The notes beneath the pieces are model-generated. The model had not been told where the DNA came from and ran no database searches. It saw only the letters and a list, made by a program, of their open reading frames with translations. The position numbers and the translations under genes were made by a program. Positions 36,481 through 48,867 of a stretch of DNA of 64,000 nt are shown here, piece after piece; the stretch's first letter is position 1, and each line of letters opens with the position of its first letter. The DNA is from Membranipora membranacea (Eukaryota > Bryozoa > Gymnolaemata > Cheilostomatida > Membraniporidae). The stretch is from positions 13,275,001-13,339,000 of the forward strand of contig OU612067.1 of NCBI GenBank assembly GCA_914767715.1, in the 5' to 3' direction.

Positions 36481-37818
36481 CGGTTTTTTTCACTCAGATC
36501 AAAAAATAGGTTTGCTTCCAACTCAACTCATAAGGAGGAGCAACTCCTGCTGATCTCAAATCTGCAAACCGTTTGGCTCTGCTGCTTTTCATTCTCCGTC
36601 AGCGTTCGTTTTAATTAGGGTCACTTTTGCTAAAAAAAAAGCTGCCAAACGTCAGCATTGAAAAATTAAATCTCTGTTCAATTCTTATCAAACTCCGACC
36701 AGTTCAAGCTCTTATTGGCCTTACTCAAAATCCAGAATATCGGAATCCTCGGATTAACTGGTGGGTAATAACGCTGACTTGAAATTTCGAAACATATACC
36801 AAGGGAGGGTATCACGCTTTTTTTTCGCTCAGATCAAAAAATAGATTTGCTTCCAACTCACCTCATAAGGAGGAGCAACTCCTGCTGATCTCAAATCTGC
36901 AAACCGTTTGGCTCTGCTGCTTTTCATTCTCCGTCAGCGTTCGTTTTAATTAGGGTCACTTTTGCTAAAAAAAGACATGTCAAACGGCAGCATTGAAAAA
37001 TTAAATCTCTGTTCGATTCTTATCAAACTCCGACCAGTTCAAGCTCTTATTGGCCTTACTCAAAATCCAGAATATCGGAATCCTCGGATTAACTGGTGGG
37101 TAATAACGCTGACTTGAAATTTCGAAAAATATACCAAGGGAGGGTATCACGCTTTTTTTTCGCTCAGATCAAAAAATAGATTTGCTTCCAACTCACCTCA
37201 TAAGGAGGAGCAACTCCTGCTGATCTCAAATCTGCAAACTGTTTGGCTCTGCTGCTTTTTATTCTCCGTCAGCGTTCGTTTTAATTTGGGTCACTTTTGC
37301 TAAAAAAAAACATGCCAAACGGCAGCATTGAAAAATTAAATCTCTGTTCGATTCTTATCAAACTCCGACCAGTTCAAGCTCTTATTGGCCTTACTCAAAA
37401 TCCAGAATATCGGAATCCTCGGATTAACTGGTGGGTAATAACGCTGACTTGAAATTTCGAAAAATATACCAAGGGAGGGTATCACGCTTTTTTTTTCGCT
37501 CAGATCAAAAATAGATTTGCTTCCAACTCACCTCATAAGGAGGAGCAACTCCTGCTGATCTCAAATCTGCAAACCGTTTGGCTCTGCTGCTTTTCATTCT
37601 CCGTCAGCGTTCGTTTGAATTAGGGTCACTTTTGCTAAAAAAAACATGCCAAACGGCAGCATTGAAAAATTAAATCTCTGTTCGATTCTTATCAAACTCC
37701 GACCAGTTCAAGCTCTTATTGGCCTTACTCAAAATCCAGAATATCGGAATCCTCGGATTAACTGGTGGGTAATAACGCTGACTTGAAATTTCGAAAAATA
37801 TACCAAGGGAGGGTATCA
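36481..37818. repeat. 4-monomer unit (~1338 bp), copy 2 of 3, with hybrid first monomer
   Basis: Monomer starts: 36481, 36815, 37150, 37485. The first monomer is a hybrid: its left part ('cggttttttt', 'cactcag', 'taggtttgc') matches the monomer at 37819, and its right part ('gctgccaaacgtc', 'cgaaacatatacc') matches that at 35142. The switch lies between about 36530 and 36640 and is the scar of the tandem duplication. The other three repeat copy 1, 1338 bp on. Confidence 0.9.
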
Positions 37819-39156
37819 CGGTTTTTTTCACTCAGATCAAAAAATAGGTTTGCTTCCAACTCACCTCACAAGGAGGAGCAACTCCTGCTGATCTCAAATC
37901 TGCAAACCGTTTGGCTCTGCTGCTTTTCATTCTCCGTCAGCGTTCGTTTTAATTAGGGTCACTTTTGCTAAAAAAAAACATGCCGAACGGCAGCATTGAA
38001 AAATTAAATCTCTGTTCGATTCTTATCAAACTCCGACCAGTTCAAGCTCTTATTGGCCTTACTCAAAATCCAGAATATCGGAATCCTCGGATTAACTGGT
38101 GGGTGATAACGCTGACTTGAAATTTCGAAAAATATACCAAGGGAGGGTATCACGCTTTTTTTTCGCCCAGATCAAAAAATAGATTTGCTTCCAACTCAAC
38201 TCATAAGGAGGAGCAACTCCTGCTGATCTCAAATCTGCAAACCGTTTGGCTCTGCTGCTTTTCATTCTCCGTCAGCGTTCGTTTTAATTAGGGTCACTTT
38301 TGCTAAAAAAAAGGTGCCAAACGTCAGCATTGAAAAATTAAATCTCTGTTCGATTTTTATCAAACTCCGACCAGTTTAAGCTCTTATTGGCCTCACTCAA
38401 AATCCAGAATATCGGAATCCTCGGATTAACTGGTGGGTAATAACGCTGACTTGAAATTTCGAAAAACATACCAAGGGAGGGTATCACGCTTTTTTTTCGC
38501 TCAGATCAAAAAATAGATTTGCTTCCAACTTACCTCATAAGGAGGAGCAACTCCTGCTGATCTCAAATCTGCAAACCGTTTGGCTCTGCTGCTTTTCATT
38601 CTCCGTCAGCGTTCTTTTTAATAAGGGTCACTTTTGCTAAAAAAAAACATGCCGAACGGCAGCATTGAAAAATTAAATCTCTGTTCGATTCTTATCAAAC
38701 TCCGACCAGTTCAAGCTCTTATTGGCCTTACTCAAAATCCAGAATATCGGAATCCTCGGATTAACTGGTGGGTAATAACGCTGACTTGAAATTTGGAAAA
38801 ATATACCAGGGGAGGGTATCACGCTTTTTTTTCGCCCAGATCAAAAAATAGATTTGCTTCCAACTCAACTCATAAGGAGGAGCAACTCCTGCTGATCTCA
38901 AATCTGCAAACCGTTTGGCTCTGCTGCTTTTCATTCTCCGTCAGCGTTCGTTTTAATTAGGGTCACTTTTGCTAAAAAAAAACATGCCAAACGGCAGCAT
39001 TGAAAAATTAAATCTCTGTTCGATTCTTATCAAACTCCGACCAGTTCAAGCTCTTATTGGCCTTACACAAAATCCAGAATATCGGAATCCTCGGCTTAAC
39101 TGGTGGGTAATAACGCAGACTTGAAATTTCGAAAAATATACCAAGGGAGGGTATCA
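37819..39156. repeat. Four monomers including two hybrids
   Basis: Monomer starts: 37819, 38153, 38487, 38822. The copy at 38153 joins a 'cgcccag...caactcataagg' left part to the right part of 33468 ('aaaggtgcc', 'cctcactc', 'aaacatacc'). The copy at 38487 joins the left part of 33803 ('caacttacctc') to the right part of 34472 ('gttctttttaataagg', 'catgccgaac', 'tttggaaa'); the switch is between about 38530 and 38612. The copy at 38822 matches 34807 at an offset of 4015 bp. Confidence 0.85.
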
Positions 39157-40495
39157 CGCTTTTTTTTCGCTCAGATCAAAAAATAGATTTGCTTCCAACT
39201 CACCTCATAAGGAGGAGCAACTCCTGCTGATCTCAAATCTGCAAACCGTTTGGCTCTGCTGATTTTCATTCTCCGTCAGCGTTCGTTTTAATTAGGGTCA
39301 CTTTTGCTAAAAAAAAAGCTGCCAAACGTCAGCATTGAAAAATTAAATCTCTGTTCGATTCTTATCAAACTCCGACCAGTTCAAGCTCTTATTGGCCTTA
39401 CTCAAAATCCAGAATATCGGAATCCTCGGATTAACTGGATGGTAATAACGCTGACTTGAAATTTCGAAACATATACCAAGGGAGGGTATCACGCTTTTTT
39501 TTCGCTCAGATCAAAAAATAGATTTGCTTCCAACTCACCTCATAAGGAGGAGCAACTCCTGCTGATCTCAAATCTGCAAACCGTTTGGCTCTGCTGCTTT
39601 TCATTCTCCGTCAGCGTTCGTTTTAATTAGGGTCACTTTTGCTAAAAAAAGACATGTCAAACGGCAGCATTGAAAAATTAAATCTCTGTTCGATTCTTAT
39701 CAAACTCCGACCAGTTCAAGCTCTTATTGGCCTTACTCAAAATCCAGAATATCGGAATCCTCGGATTAACTGGTGGGTAATAACGCTGACTTGAAATTTC
39801 GAAAAATATACCAAGGGAGGGTATCACGCTTTTTTTTCGCTCAGATCAAAAAATAGATTTGCTTCCAACTCACCTCATAAGGAGGAGCAACTCCTGCTGA
39901 TCTCAAATCTGCAAACTGTTTGGCTCTGCTGCTTTTTATTCTCCGTCAGCGTTCGTTTTAATTTGGGTCACTTTTGCTAAAAAAAAACATGCCAAACGGC
40001 AGCATTGAAAAATTAAATCTCTGTTCGATTCTTATCAAACTCCGACCAGTTCAAGCTCTTATTGGCCTTACTCAAAATCCAGAATATCGGAATCCTCGGA
40101 TTAACTGGTGGGTAATAACGCTGACTTGAAATTTCGAAAAATATACCAAGGGAGGGTATCACGCTTTTTTTTTCGCTCAGATCAAAAATAGATTTGCTTC
40201 CAACTCACCTCATAAGGAGGAGCAACTCCTGCTGATCTCAAATCTGCAAACCGTTTGGCTCTGCTGCTTTTCATTCTCCGTCAGCGTTCGTTTGAATTAG
40301 GGTCACTTTTGCTAAAAAAAACATGCCAAACGGCAGCATTGAAAAATTAAATCTCTGTTCGATTCTTATCAAACTCCGACCAGTTCAAGCTCTTATTGGC
40401 CTTACTCAAAATCCAGAATATCGGAATCCTCGGATTAACTGGTGGGTAATAACGCTGACTTGAAATTTCGAAAAATATACCAAGGGAGGGTATCA
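39157..40495. repeat. 4-monomer unit (~1339 bp), copy 3 of 3
   Basis: Monomer starts: 39157, 39492, 39827, 40162. All four markers of 35142-36480 recur in order at an offset of 4015 bp (12 monomers). Together with 38822 it forms a longer shared stretch with 34807-36480. The order of events suggests that a 12-monomer duplication and the 1338-bp tandem duplication are superimposed. Confidence 0.9.
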
Positions 40496-42170
40496 CGCTT
40501 TTTTTTCGCTCAGATCAAAAAATAGATTTGCCTCCAACTCACCTCATAAGGAGGAGCAACTCCTGCTGATCTCAAATCTGCAAACCGTTTGGCTCTGCTG
40601 CTTTTCATTCTCCGTCAGCGTTCGTTTTAATTAGGGTCACTTTTGCTAAAATGAAACATGCCAAACGGCAGCATTGAAAAATTAAATCTCTGTTCGATTC
40701 TTATCTAACTCCGACCAGTTCAAGCTCTTATTGGCCTTACTCAAAATCCAGAATATCGGAATCCTCGGATTAACTGGTGGGTAATAACGCTGACTTGAAA
40801 TTTCGAAAAATATACCAAGGGAGGGTATCACGCTTTTTTTTCGCTCAGATCAAAAAATAGATATGCTTCCAACTCACCTCATAAGGAGGAGCAACTCCTG
40901 CTGATTTCAAATCTGCAAACCGTTTGGCTCTGCTGCTTTTCATTCTCCGTCAGCGTTCGTTTTAATTAGGGTCACTTTTGCTAAAATAAAACATAACAAA
41001 CGGCAGCATTGAAAAATTAAATCTCTGTTCGATTCTTATCAAACTCCGACCAGTTCAGGCTCTTATTGGCCTTACTCAAAATCCAGAATATCGGAATCCT
41101 CGGATTAACTGGTGGGTAATATTGCTGACTTGAAATTTCGAAAAATATACCAAGGGAGGGTATCACGCTTTTTTTTCGCTCAGAAAAAAAAATAGATTTG
41201 CTTCCAACTCACCTCATAAGGAGGAGCAACTCCTGCTGATCTCAAATCTGCAAACCGTTTGGCTCTGCTGCTTTTCATTCTCCGTTAGCGTTCGTTTTAA
41301 TTAGGGTCACTTTTGCTAAAAAAAAACATGCCAAACGGCAGCATTGAAAAATTAAATCTCTGTTCGATTCTTATCAAACTCCGACCAGTTCAAGCTCTTA
41401 TTGGCCTTACTCAAAATCCAGAATATCGGAATCCTCGGATTAACTGGTGGGTAATAACGCGGACTTGAAATTTGGAAAAATATACCAAGGGAGGGTATCA
41501 CGCTTTTTTTTCGCCCAGATCAAAAAATAGATTTGCTTCCAACTCAACTCATAAGGAGGAGCAACTCCTGCTGATCCCAAATCTGCAAACCGTTTGGCTC
41601 TGCTGCTTTTCATTCTCCGTCAGCGTTCGTTTTAATTAGGGTCACTTTTGCTAAAAAAAAACATGCCAAACGGCAGCATTGAAAAATTAAATCTCTGTTC
41701 GATTCTTATCAAACTCCGACCAGTTCAAGCTCTTATTGGCCTTACTCAAAATCCAGAATATCGGAATCCTCGGATTAACTGGTGGGTAATTACGCTGATT
41801 TGAAATTTGGAAAAATATACCAAGGGAGGGTATCACGCTTTTTTTTCGCTCAGATCAAAAAATAGATTTGCTTCCAACTCACCTCATAAGGAGGAGCAAC
41901 TCCTGCTGATCTCAAATCTGCAAACCGTTTGGCTCTGCTGCTTTTCATTCTCCCTCAGCGTTCGTTTTAATTAGGGTCACTGTTGCTAAAAAAAAACATG
42001 CCAAACGGCAGCATTGAAAAATTAAATCTCTGTTCGATTCTTATCAAACTCCGACCAGTTCAAGCTCTTATTGGCCTTACTCAAAATCCAGAATATCGGA
42101 ATCCTCGGATTAACTGGTGGGTAATAACGCTGACTTGAAATTTCGAAAAATATACCAAGGGAGGGTATCA
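40496..42170. repeat. Five mixed monomers before the second 7-monomer block
   Basis: Monomer starts: 40496, 40831, 41166, 41501, 41836. The copies at 40496 and 40831 have broken A runs ('aatgaaac', 'aaataaaac'). The pair 40831 plus 41166 ('cataacaaac', 'aatattgctg', then 'cagaaaaaaaaatag', 'ccgttagcg') recurs at 47864 plus 48198, 7033 bp on. The copy at 41501 matches 32464. The copy at 41836 has 'ctccctcagcg' and 'cactgttgct', otherwise found in 34138 and 43510, so it looks inserted. Confidence 0.83.
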
Positions 42171-44514
42171 CGCTTTTTTTTCGCTCAGATCAAAAAATAG
42201 GTTTGCTTCCAACTCACCTCATAAGGAGGAGCAACTACTGCTGATCTCAAATCTGCAAACCGTTTGGCTCTGCTGCTTTTCATTCTTCTTCAGCGTTCGT
42301 TTTAATTAGGGTCACTTTTGCTCAAAAAAACATGCCGAACGGCAGCATTAAAAAATTAAATCTCTGTTCGATTCTTATCAAACTCCGACCAGTTCAAGCT
42401 CTTATTGGCCTTACTCAAAATCCAGAATATCGGAATCCTCGGATTAACTGGTGGGTAATAACGCTGACTTGAAATTTCGAAAAATATACCAAGGGAGGGT
42501 ATCACGCTTTTTTTTCGCTCAGATCAAAAAATAGATTTGCTTCCAACTCACCTCATAAGGAGGAGCAACTCCTGCTGATCTCAAATCTGTAAACCGTTTG
42601 GCTCTGCTGCTTTTCATTCTCCGTCAGCGTTCGTTTGAATTAGGGTCACTTTTGCTAAAAAAAAACATGCCAAACGGCAGCATTGAAAAATTAAATCTCT
42701 GTTCGATTCTTATCAAACTCCGACCAGTTCAAGCTCTTATTGGCCTTACTCAAAATCCAGAATATCGGAATCCTCGGATTTACTGGTGGGTAATAACGCT
42801 GACTTGTAATTTCGAAAAGTATACCAAGGGAGGGTATCACGCTTTTTTTTCGCTCAGATCAAAAAATAGATTTGCTTCCAACTCACCTCATAAGGAGGAG
42901 CAACTCCTGCTGATCTCAAATCTGCAAACCGTTTGGCTCTGCTGCTTTTCATTCTCCGTCAGCGTTCGTTTTAATTAGGGTCACTTTTGCTAAAAAAAAA
43001 GGTGCCAAACGTCAGCATTGAAAAATTGAACCTCTGTTCGATTCTTATCAAACTCCGACCAGTTCAAGCTCTTATTGGCCTCACTCAAAATCCAGAATAT
43101 CGGAATCCTCGGATTAACTGGTGGGTAATAACGCTGACTTGAAATTTCGAAAAACATACCAAGGGAGGGTATCACGCTTTTTTTTCGCTCAGATCAAAAA
43201 ATAGATTTGCTTCCAACTCACCTCATAAGGAGGAGCAACTCCTGCTGATCTCAAATCTGCAAATCGTTTGGCTCTGCTGCTTTTCATTCTCCGTCAGCGT
43301 TCGTTTTAATTAGGGTCACTTTTGCTAAAAAAAAACATGTCAAACGGCAGCATTGAAAAATTAAATCTCTGTTCGATTCTTATCAAACTCCGACCAGTTC
43401 AAGCTCTTATTGGCCTTACTCAAAATCCAGAATATCGGAATCCTCAGATTAACTGGTGGGTAATAACGCTGACTTGAAATTTCGAAAAATATACCAAGGG
43501 AGGGTATCACGCTTTTTTTTCGCCCAGATCAAAAAATAGATTTGCTTCCAACTCAACTCATAAGGAGGAGCAACTCCTGCTGATCTCAAATCTGCAAACC
43601 GTTTGGCTCTGCTGCTTTTCATTCTCCCTCAGCGTTCGTTTTAATTAGGGTCACTGTTGCTAAAAAAAAACATGCCAAACGGCAGCATTGAAAAATTAAA
43701 TCTCTGTTCGATTCTTATCAAACTCCGACCAGTTCAAGCTCTTATTGGCCTTACTTAAAATCCAGAATATCGGAATCCTCGGATTAACTGGTGGGTAATA
43801 ACGCTGACTTGAAATTTCGAAAAATATACCAAGGGAGGGTATCACGCTTTTTTTTCGCTCAGATCAAAAAATAGATTTGCTTCCAACTCACCTCATAAAG
43901 AGGAGCAACTCCTGCTGATCTCAAATCAGCAAACCGTTTGGCTCTGCTGCTTTTCATTCTCCGTCAGCGTTCTTTTTAATAAGGGTCACTTTTGCTAAAA
44001 AAAAACATGCCGAACGGCAGCATTGAAAAATTAAATCTCTGTTCGATTCTTATCAAACTCCGACCAGTTCAAGCTCTTATTGGCCTTACTCAAAATCCAG
44101 AATATCGGAATCCTCGGATTAACTGGTGGGTAATAACGCTGACTTGAAATTTGGAAAAATATACCAAGGGAGGGTATCACGCTTTTTTTTCGCCCAGATC
44201 AAAAAATAGATTTGCTTCCAACTCAACTCATAAGGAGGAGCAACTCCTGCTGATCTCAAATCTGCAAACCGTTTGGCTCTGCTGCTTTTCATTCTCCGTC
44301 AGCGTTCGTTTTAATTAGGGTCACTTTTGCTAAAAAAAAACATGCCAAACGGCAGCATTGAAAAATTAAATCTCTGTTCGATTCTTATCAAACTCCGACC
44401 AGTTCAAGCTCTTATTGGCCTTACACAAAATCCAGAATATCGGAATCCTCGGATTAACTGGTGGGTAATAACGCTTACTTGAAATTTCGAAAAATATACC
44501 AAGGGAGGGTATCA
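42171..44514. repeat. 7-monomer block, copy 2 (partner at 32799-35141)
   Basis: Monomer starts: 42171, 42505, 42840, 43175, 43510, 43845, 44180. It follows the marker order of copy 1. Private differences include 'caactactgctg' in the first monomer, 'gaaaagtatacc' in the second, 'attgaacctctg' in the third and 'aaatcgtttgg' in the fourth. In the last monomer copy 1 has 'cccggctt' and 'gcagactt', while this copy has 'cctcggatt' and 'cgcttactt'. The match ends there: the next monomer (44515) is unlike 35142. Confidence 0.9.
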
Positions 44515-47500
44515 CGCTTTTTTTTCGCTCAGAAAAAAAAATAGATTTGCTTCCAACTCACCTCATAAGGTGGAGCAACTCCTGCTGATCTCAAATCTGC
44601 AAACCGTTTGGCTCTGCTGCTTTTCATTCTCCGTTAGCAATCATTTTAATTAGGGTCACTTTTGCTAAAAAAAAACATGCCAAACGTCAGCATTGAAAAA
44701 TTAAATCTCTGTTCGATTCTTATCAAACTCCGACCAGTTCAAGCTCTTATTGGCCTTACTCAAAATCCAGAATATCGGAATCCTCGGATTAACTGGTGGG
44801 TAATAACGCTGTCTTGAAATTTCGAAAAATATACCAAGGGAGGGTATCACGCTTTTTTTTCGCTCAGATCAAAAAATAGATTTGCTTCGAACTCACCTCA
44901 TAAGGAGGAGCAACTCCTGCTGATCTCAAATCTGCAAACCGTTTGGCTCTGCTGCTTTTCATTCTCCGTCAGCGTTCGTTTTAATTTGGGTCACTTTTGC
45001 TAAAAAAAAACATGCCAAACGGCAGCATTGAAAAATTAAATCTCTGTTCGATTCTTATCAAACTCCGACCAGTTCAAGCTCTTATTGGTCTTACTCAAAA
45101 TCCAGAATATCGGAATCCTCGGATTAACTGGTGGGTAATTACGCTGACTTGAAATTTCGAAAAAGATACCAAGGGAGGGTATCAAGCTTTTTTTTCGCTC
45201 AGATCAAAAAATAGATTTGCTTCCAACTCACCTCATAAGGAGGAGCAACTCCTGCTGATCTCAAATCTGCAAACCGTTTGGCTCTGCTGCTTTTCATTCT
45301 CCTTCAGCGTTCGTTTTAATTAGGGTCACTTTTGCTAAAAAAAAACATGCCGAACGGCAGCATTGAAAAATTAAATCTCTGTTCGATTCTTATCAAACTC
45401 CGACCAGTTCAAGCTCTTATTGGCCTTACTCAAAATCCAGAATATCGGAATCCTCGGATTAACTGGTGGGTATTAACGCTGACTTGAAATTTCGAAAAAT
45501 ATACCAAGGGAGGGTATGACGCTTTTTTTTCGCTAAGATCCAAAAATAGATTTGCTTCCAACTCACCTAATAAGGAGGAGCAACTCCTGCTGATCTCAAA
45601 TCTGCGAACCGTTTGGCTCTGCTGCTTTTCATTCTCCGTCAGCGTTCGTTTTAATTAGGGTCACTTTTGCTAAAAAAAAACATGCCAAACGTCAGCATTG
45701 AAAAATTAAATCTCTGTTCGATTCTTATCAAACTCCGACCAGTTCAAGCTCTTATTGGCCTTACTCAAAATCCAGAATATCGGAATCCTCGGATTAACTG
45801 GTGGGTAATTACGCTGACTTGAAATTTCGAAAAAGATACCAAGGGAGGGTATCACGCTTTTTTTTCGCTCACATCAAAAAATAGATTTGCTTCCAACTCA
45901 CCTCATAAGGAGGAGCAACTCCTGCTGATCTCAAATCTGCAAACCGTTTGGCTCTGCTGCTTTTCATTCTCCGTCAGCGTTCGTTTTAATTAGGGTCACT
46001 TTTGCTAAAAAAAAACATGCCAAACGGCAGCATTGAAAAATTAAATCTCTGTTCGATTCTTATCAAACTCTGACCAGATCAAGCTCTTATTGGCCTTACT
46101 CAAAATCCAGAATATCGGAATCCTCGGATTAACTGGTGGGTAATTACGCTGACTTGAAATTTCGAAAAATATACCAAGGGAGGGTATCACGCTTTTTTTT
46201 CGCTCAGATCAAAAATATAGATTTGCTTCCAACTCACCTCATAAGGAGGAGCAACTCTTGCTGATCTCAAATCTGTAAACCGTTTGGCTCTGCTGCTTTT
46301 CATTCTCCGTCAGCGTTCGTTTGAATTAGGGTCACTTTTGCTAAAAAAAACATGCCAAACGGCAGCATTGAAAAATTAAATCTCTGTTCGATTCTTATCA
46401 AACTCCGACCAGTTCAAGCTCTTATTGGCCTTACTCAAAATCCAGAATATCGGAATCCTCGGATTTACTGGTGGGTAATAACGCTGACTTAAAATTTCGA
46501 AAAATATACCAAGGGAGGGTACCACGCTTTTTTTTCGCTCAGATCAAAAATAGATTTGCTTCCAACTCACCTCATAAGGAGGAGCAACTCCTGCTGATCT
46601 CAAATCTGCAAACCGTTTGGCTCTGCTGATTTTCATTCTCCGTCAACGTTCGTTTTAATTAGGGTCACTTTTGCTAAAAAAAAAGGTGCCAAACGTCAGC
46701 ATTGAAAAATTAAATCTCTGTTCGATTCTTATCAAACTCCGACCAGTTCAAGCTCTTATTGGCCTTACTCAAAATCCAGAATATCAGAATCCTCGGATTA
46801 ACTGGTGGGTAATAACGCTGACTTGAAATTTCGAAAAATATACCAAGGGAGGGTATCACGCTTTTTTTTCGCACAGATCAAAAAATAGATTTGCTTCCAA
46901 CTCACCTCATAAGGAGGAGCAACTCCTGCTGATCTCAAATCTGCAAACCGTTTGGCTCTGCTGCTTTTCATTCTCCGTTAGCGTTCGTTTTAATTAGGGT
47001 CACTTTTGCTAAAAAAAAACATGCCAAACGTCAGCATTGAAAAATTAAATCTCTGTTCGATTCTTATCAAACTCCGACCAGTTCAAGCTCTTATTGGCCT
47101 TACTCAAAATCCAGAATATCGGAATCCTCGGATTAACTGGTGGGTAATAACGCTGACTTGAAATTTCGAAAAATATACCAAGGGAGGGTATCACGCCTTT
47201 TTTTCGCTCAGATCAAAAAATAGATTTGCTTCCAACTCACCTCATAAGGAGGAGCAACTCCTGCTGATCTCAAATCTGCAAACCGTTTGGCTCTGCTGCT
47301 TTTCATTCTCCGTCAGCGTTCGTTTTAATTAGGGTCACTTTTGCTAAAAAAAAACATGCCAAACGGCAGCATTGAAAAATTAAATCTCTGTTCGATTCTT
47401 ATCAAACTCCGACCAGTTCAAGCTCTTATTGGCCTTACTCAAAATCCAGAATATCGGAATCCTCAGATTAACTGGTGGGTAATAACGCTGACTTGAAATT

Positions 47501-48867
47501 TCGAAAAATATACCAAGGGAGGGTATCACGCTTCTTTTTCGCTCAGAAAAAAGAATAGATTTGCTTCCAACTCACCTCATGAGGAGGAGCAACTCCTGCT
47601 GATCTCAAATCTGCAAACCGTTTGGCTCTGCTGCTTTTCATTCTCCGTTAGCGTTCGTTTTAATTAGGGTCACTTTTGCTAAAAAAAAACATGCCAAACG
47701 TCAGCATTGAAAAATTAAATCTCTGTTCGATTCTTATCAAACTTCGACCAGTTCAAGCTCTTATTGGCCTTACTCAAAATCCAGAATATCGGAATCCTCA
47801 GATTAACTGGTGGGTAATAACGCTTACTTGAAATTTCGAAAAATATACCAAGGGAGGGTATCACGCCTTTTTTTCGCTCAGATCAAAAAATAAATTTGCT
47901 TCCAACTCACCTCATAAGGAGGAGCAACTCCTGCTGATCTCAAATCTGCAATCCGTTTGGCTCTGCTGCTTTTCATTCTCCGTCAGCGTTCGTTTTAATT
48001 AGGGTCACTTTTGCTAAAAAAAACATAACAAACGGCAGCATTGAAAAATTAAATCTCTGTTCGATTCTTATCAAACTCCGACCAGTTCAAGCTCTTATTG
48101 GCCTTACTCAAAATCCAGAATATCGGAATCCTCGGATTAACTGGTGGGTAATATTGCTGACTTGAAATTTCGAAAAATATACCAAGGGAGGGTATCACGC
48201 TTTTTTTTCGCTCAGAAAAAAAAATAGATTTGCTTTCAACTCACCTCATAAGGAGGAGCAACTCCTGCTGATCTCAAATCTGCACACCGTTTGGCTCTGC
48301 TGCTTTTCATTCTCCGTTAGCGTTCGTTTTAATTAGGGTCACTTTTGCTAAAAAAAAACATGCCAAACGTCAGCATTGAAAAATTAAATCTCTGTTCGAT
48401 TCTTATCAAACTCCGACCAGTTCAAGCTCTTATTGGCCTTACTCAAAATCCAGAATATCGGAATCCTCGGATTAACTGGTGGGTAATAACGCTGACTTGA
48501 AATTTCGAAAAATATACCAAGGGAGGGTATCACGCTTTTTTTTCGCTCAGAAAAAAAAATAGATTTGCTTCCAACTCACCTCATAAGGAGGAGCAACTCC
48601 TGCTGATCTCAAATCTGCAAACCGTTTGGCTCTGCTGCTTTTCATTCTCCGTCAGCGTTCGTTTTAATTAGGGTCACTTTTGCTAAAAAAAAACATGCCA
48701 AACGTCAGCATTGAAAAATTAAATCTCAGTTCGATTCTTATCAAACTCCGACCAGTTCAAGCTCTTATTGGCCTTACTCAAAATCCAGAATATCGGAATC
48801 CTCGGATTAACTGGTGGGTAGTAACGCTGACTTGTAATTTCGAAAAATATACCAAGGGAGGGTATCA
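44515..48867. repeat. Least ordered block, thirteen monomers
   Basis: Monomer starts: 44515, 44850, 45185, 45520, 45855, 46190, 46525, 46859, 47194, 47529, 47864, 48198, 48533. Many copies carry private changes: 'caatcattttaatt', 'gctgtcttg', 'atcaagctt', 'aaaaagatacc', 'aaaaatatag', 'ggtaccacgc', 'cgcacag', 'aagaatag'. The variant 'cagaaaaaaaaatag' recurs in 44515, 48198 and 48533 (and 41166). I see no unit repeating as a block inside this stretch, which suggests it has escaped recent homogenisation. Confidence 0.82.

Noticed and set aside
45185-48867. Boundary with unique sequence inside the disordered block
   Set aside because: Every monomer start in the block can be placed at 334 to 335 bp spacing. 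The block is only more variable, not interrupted.
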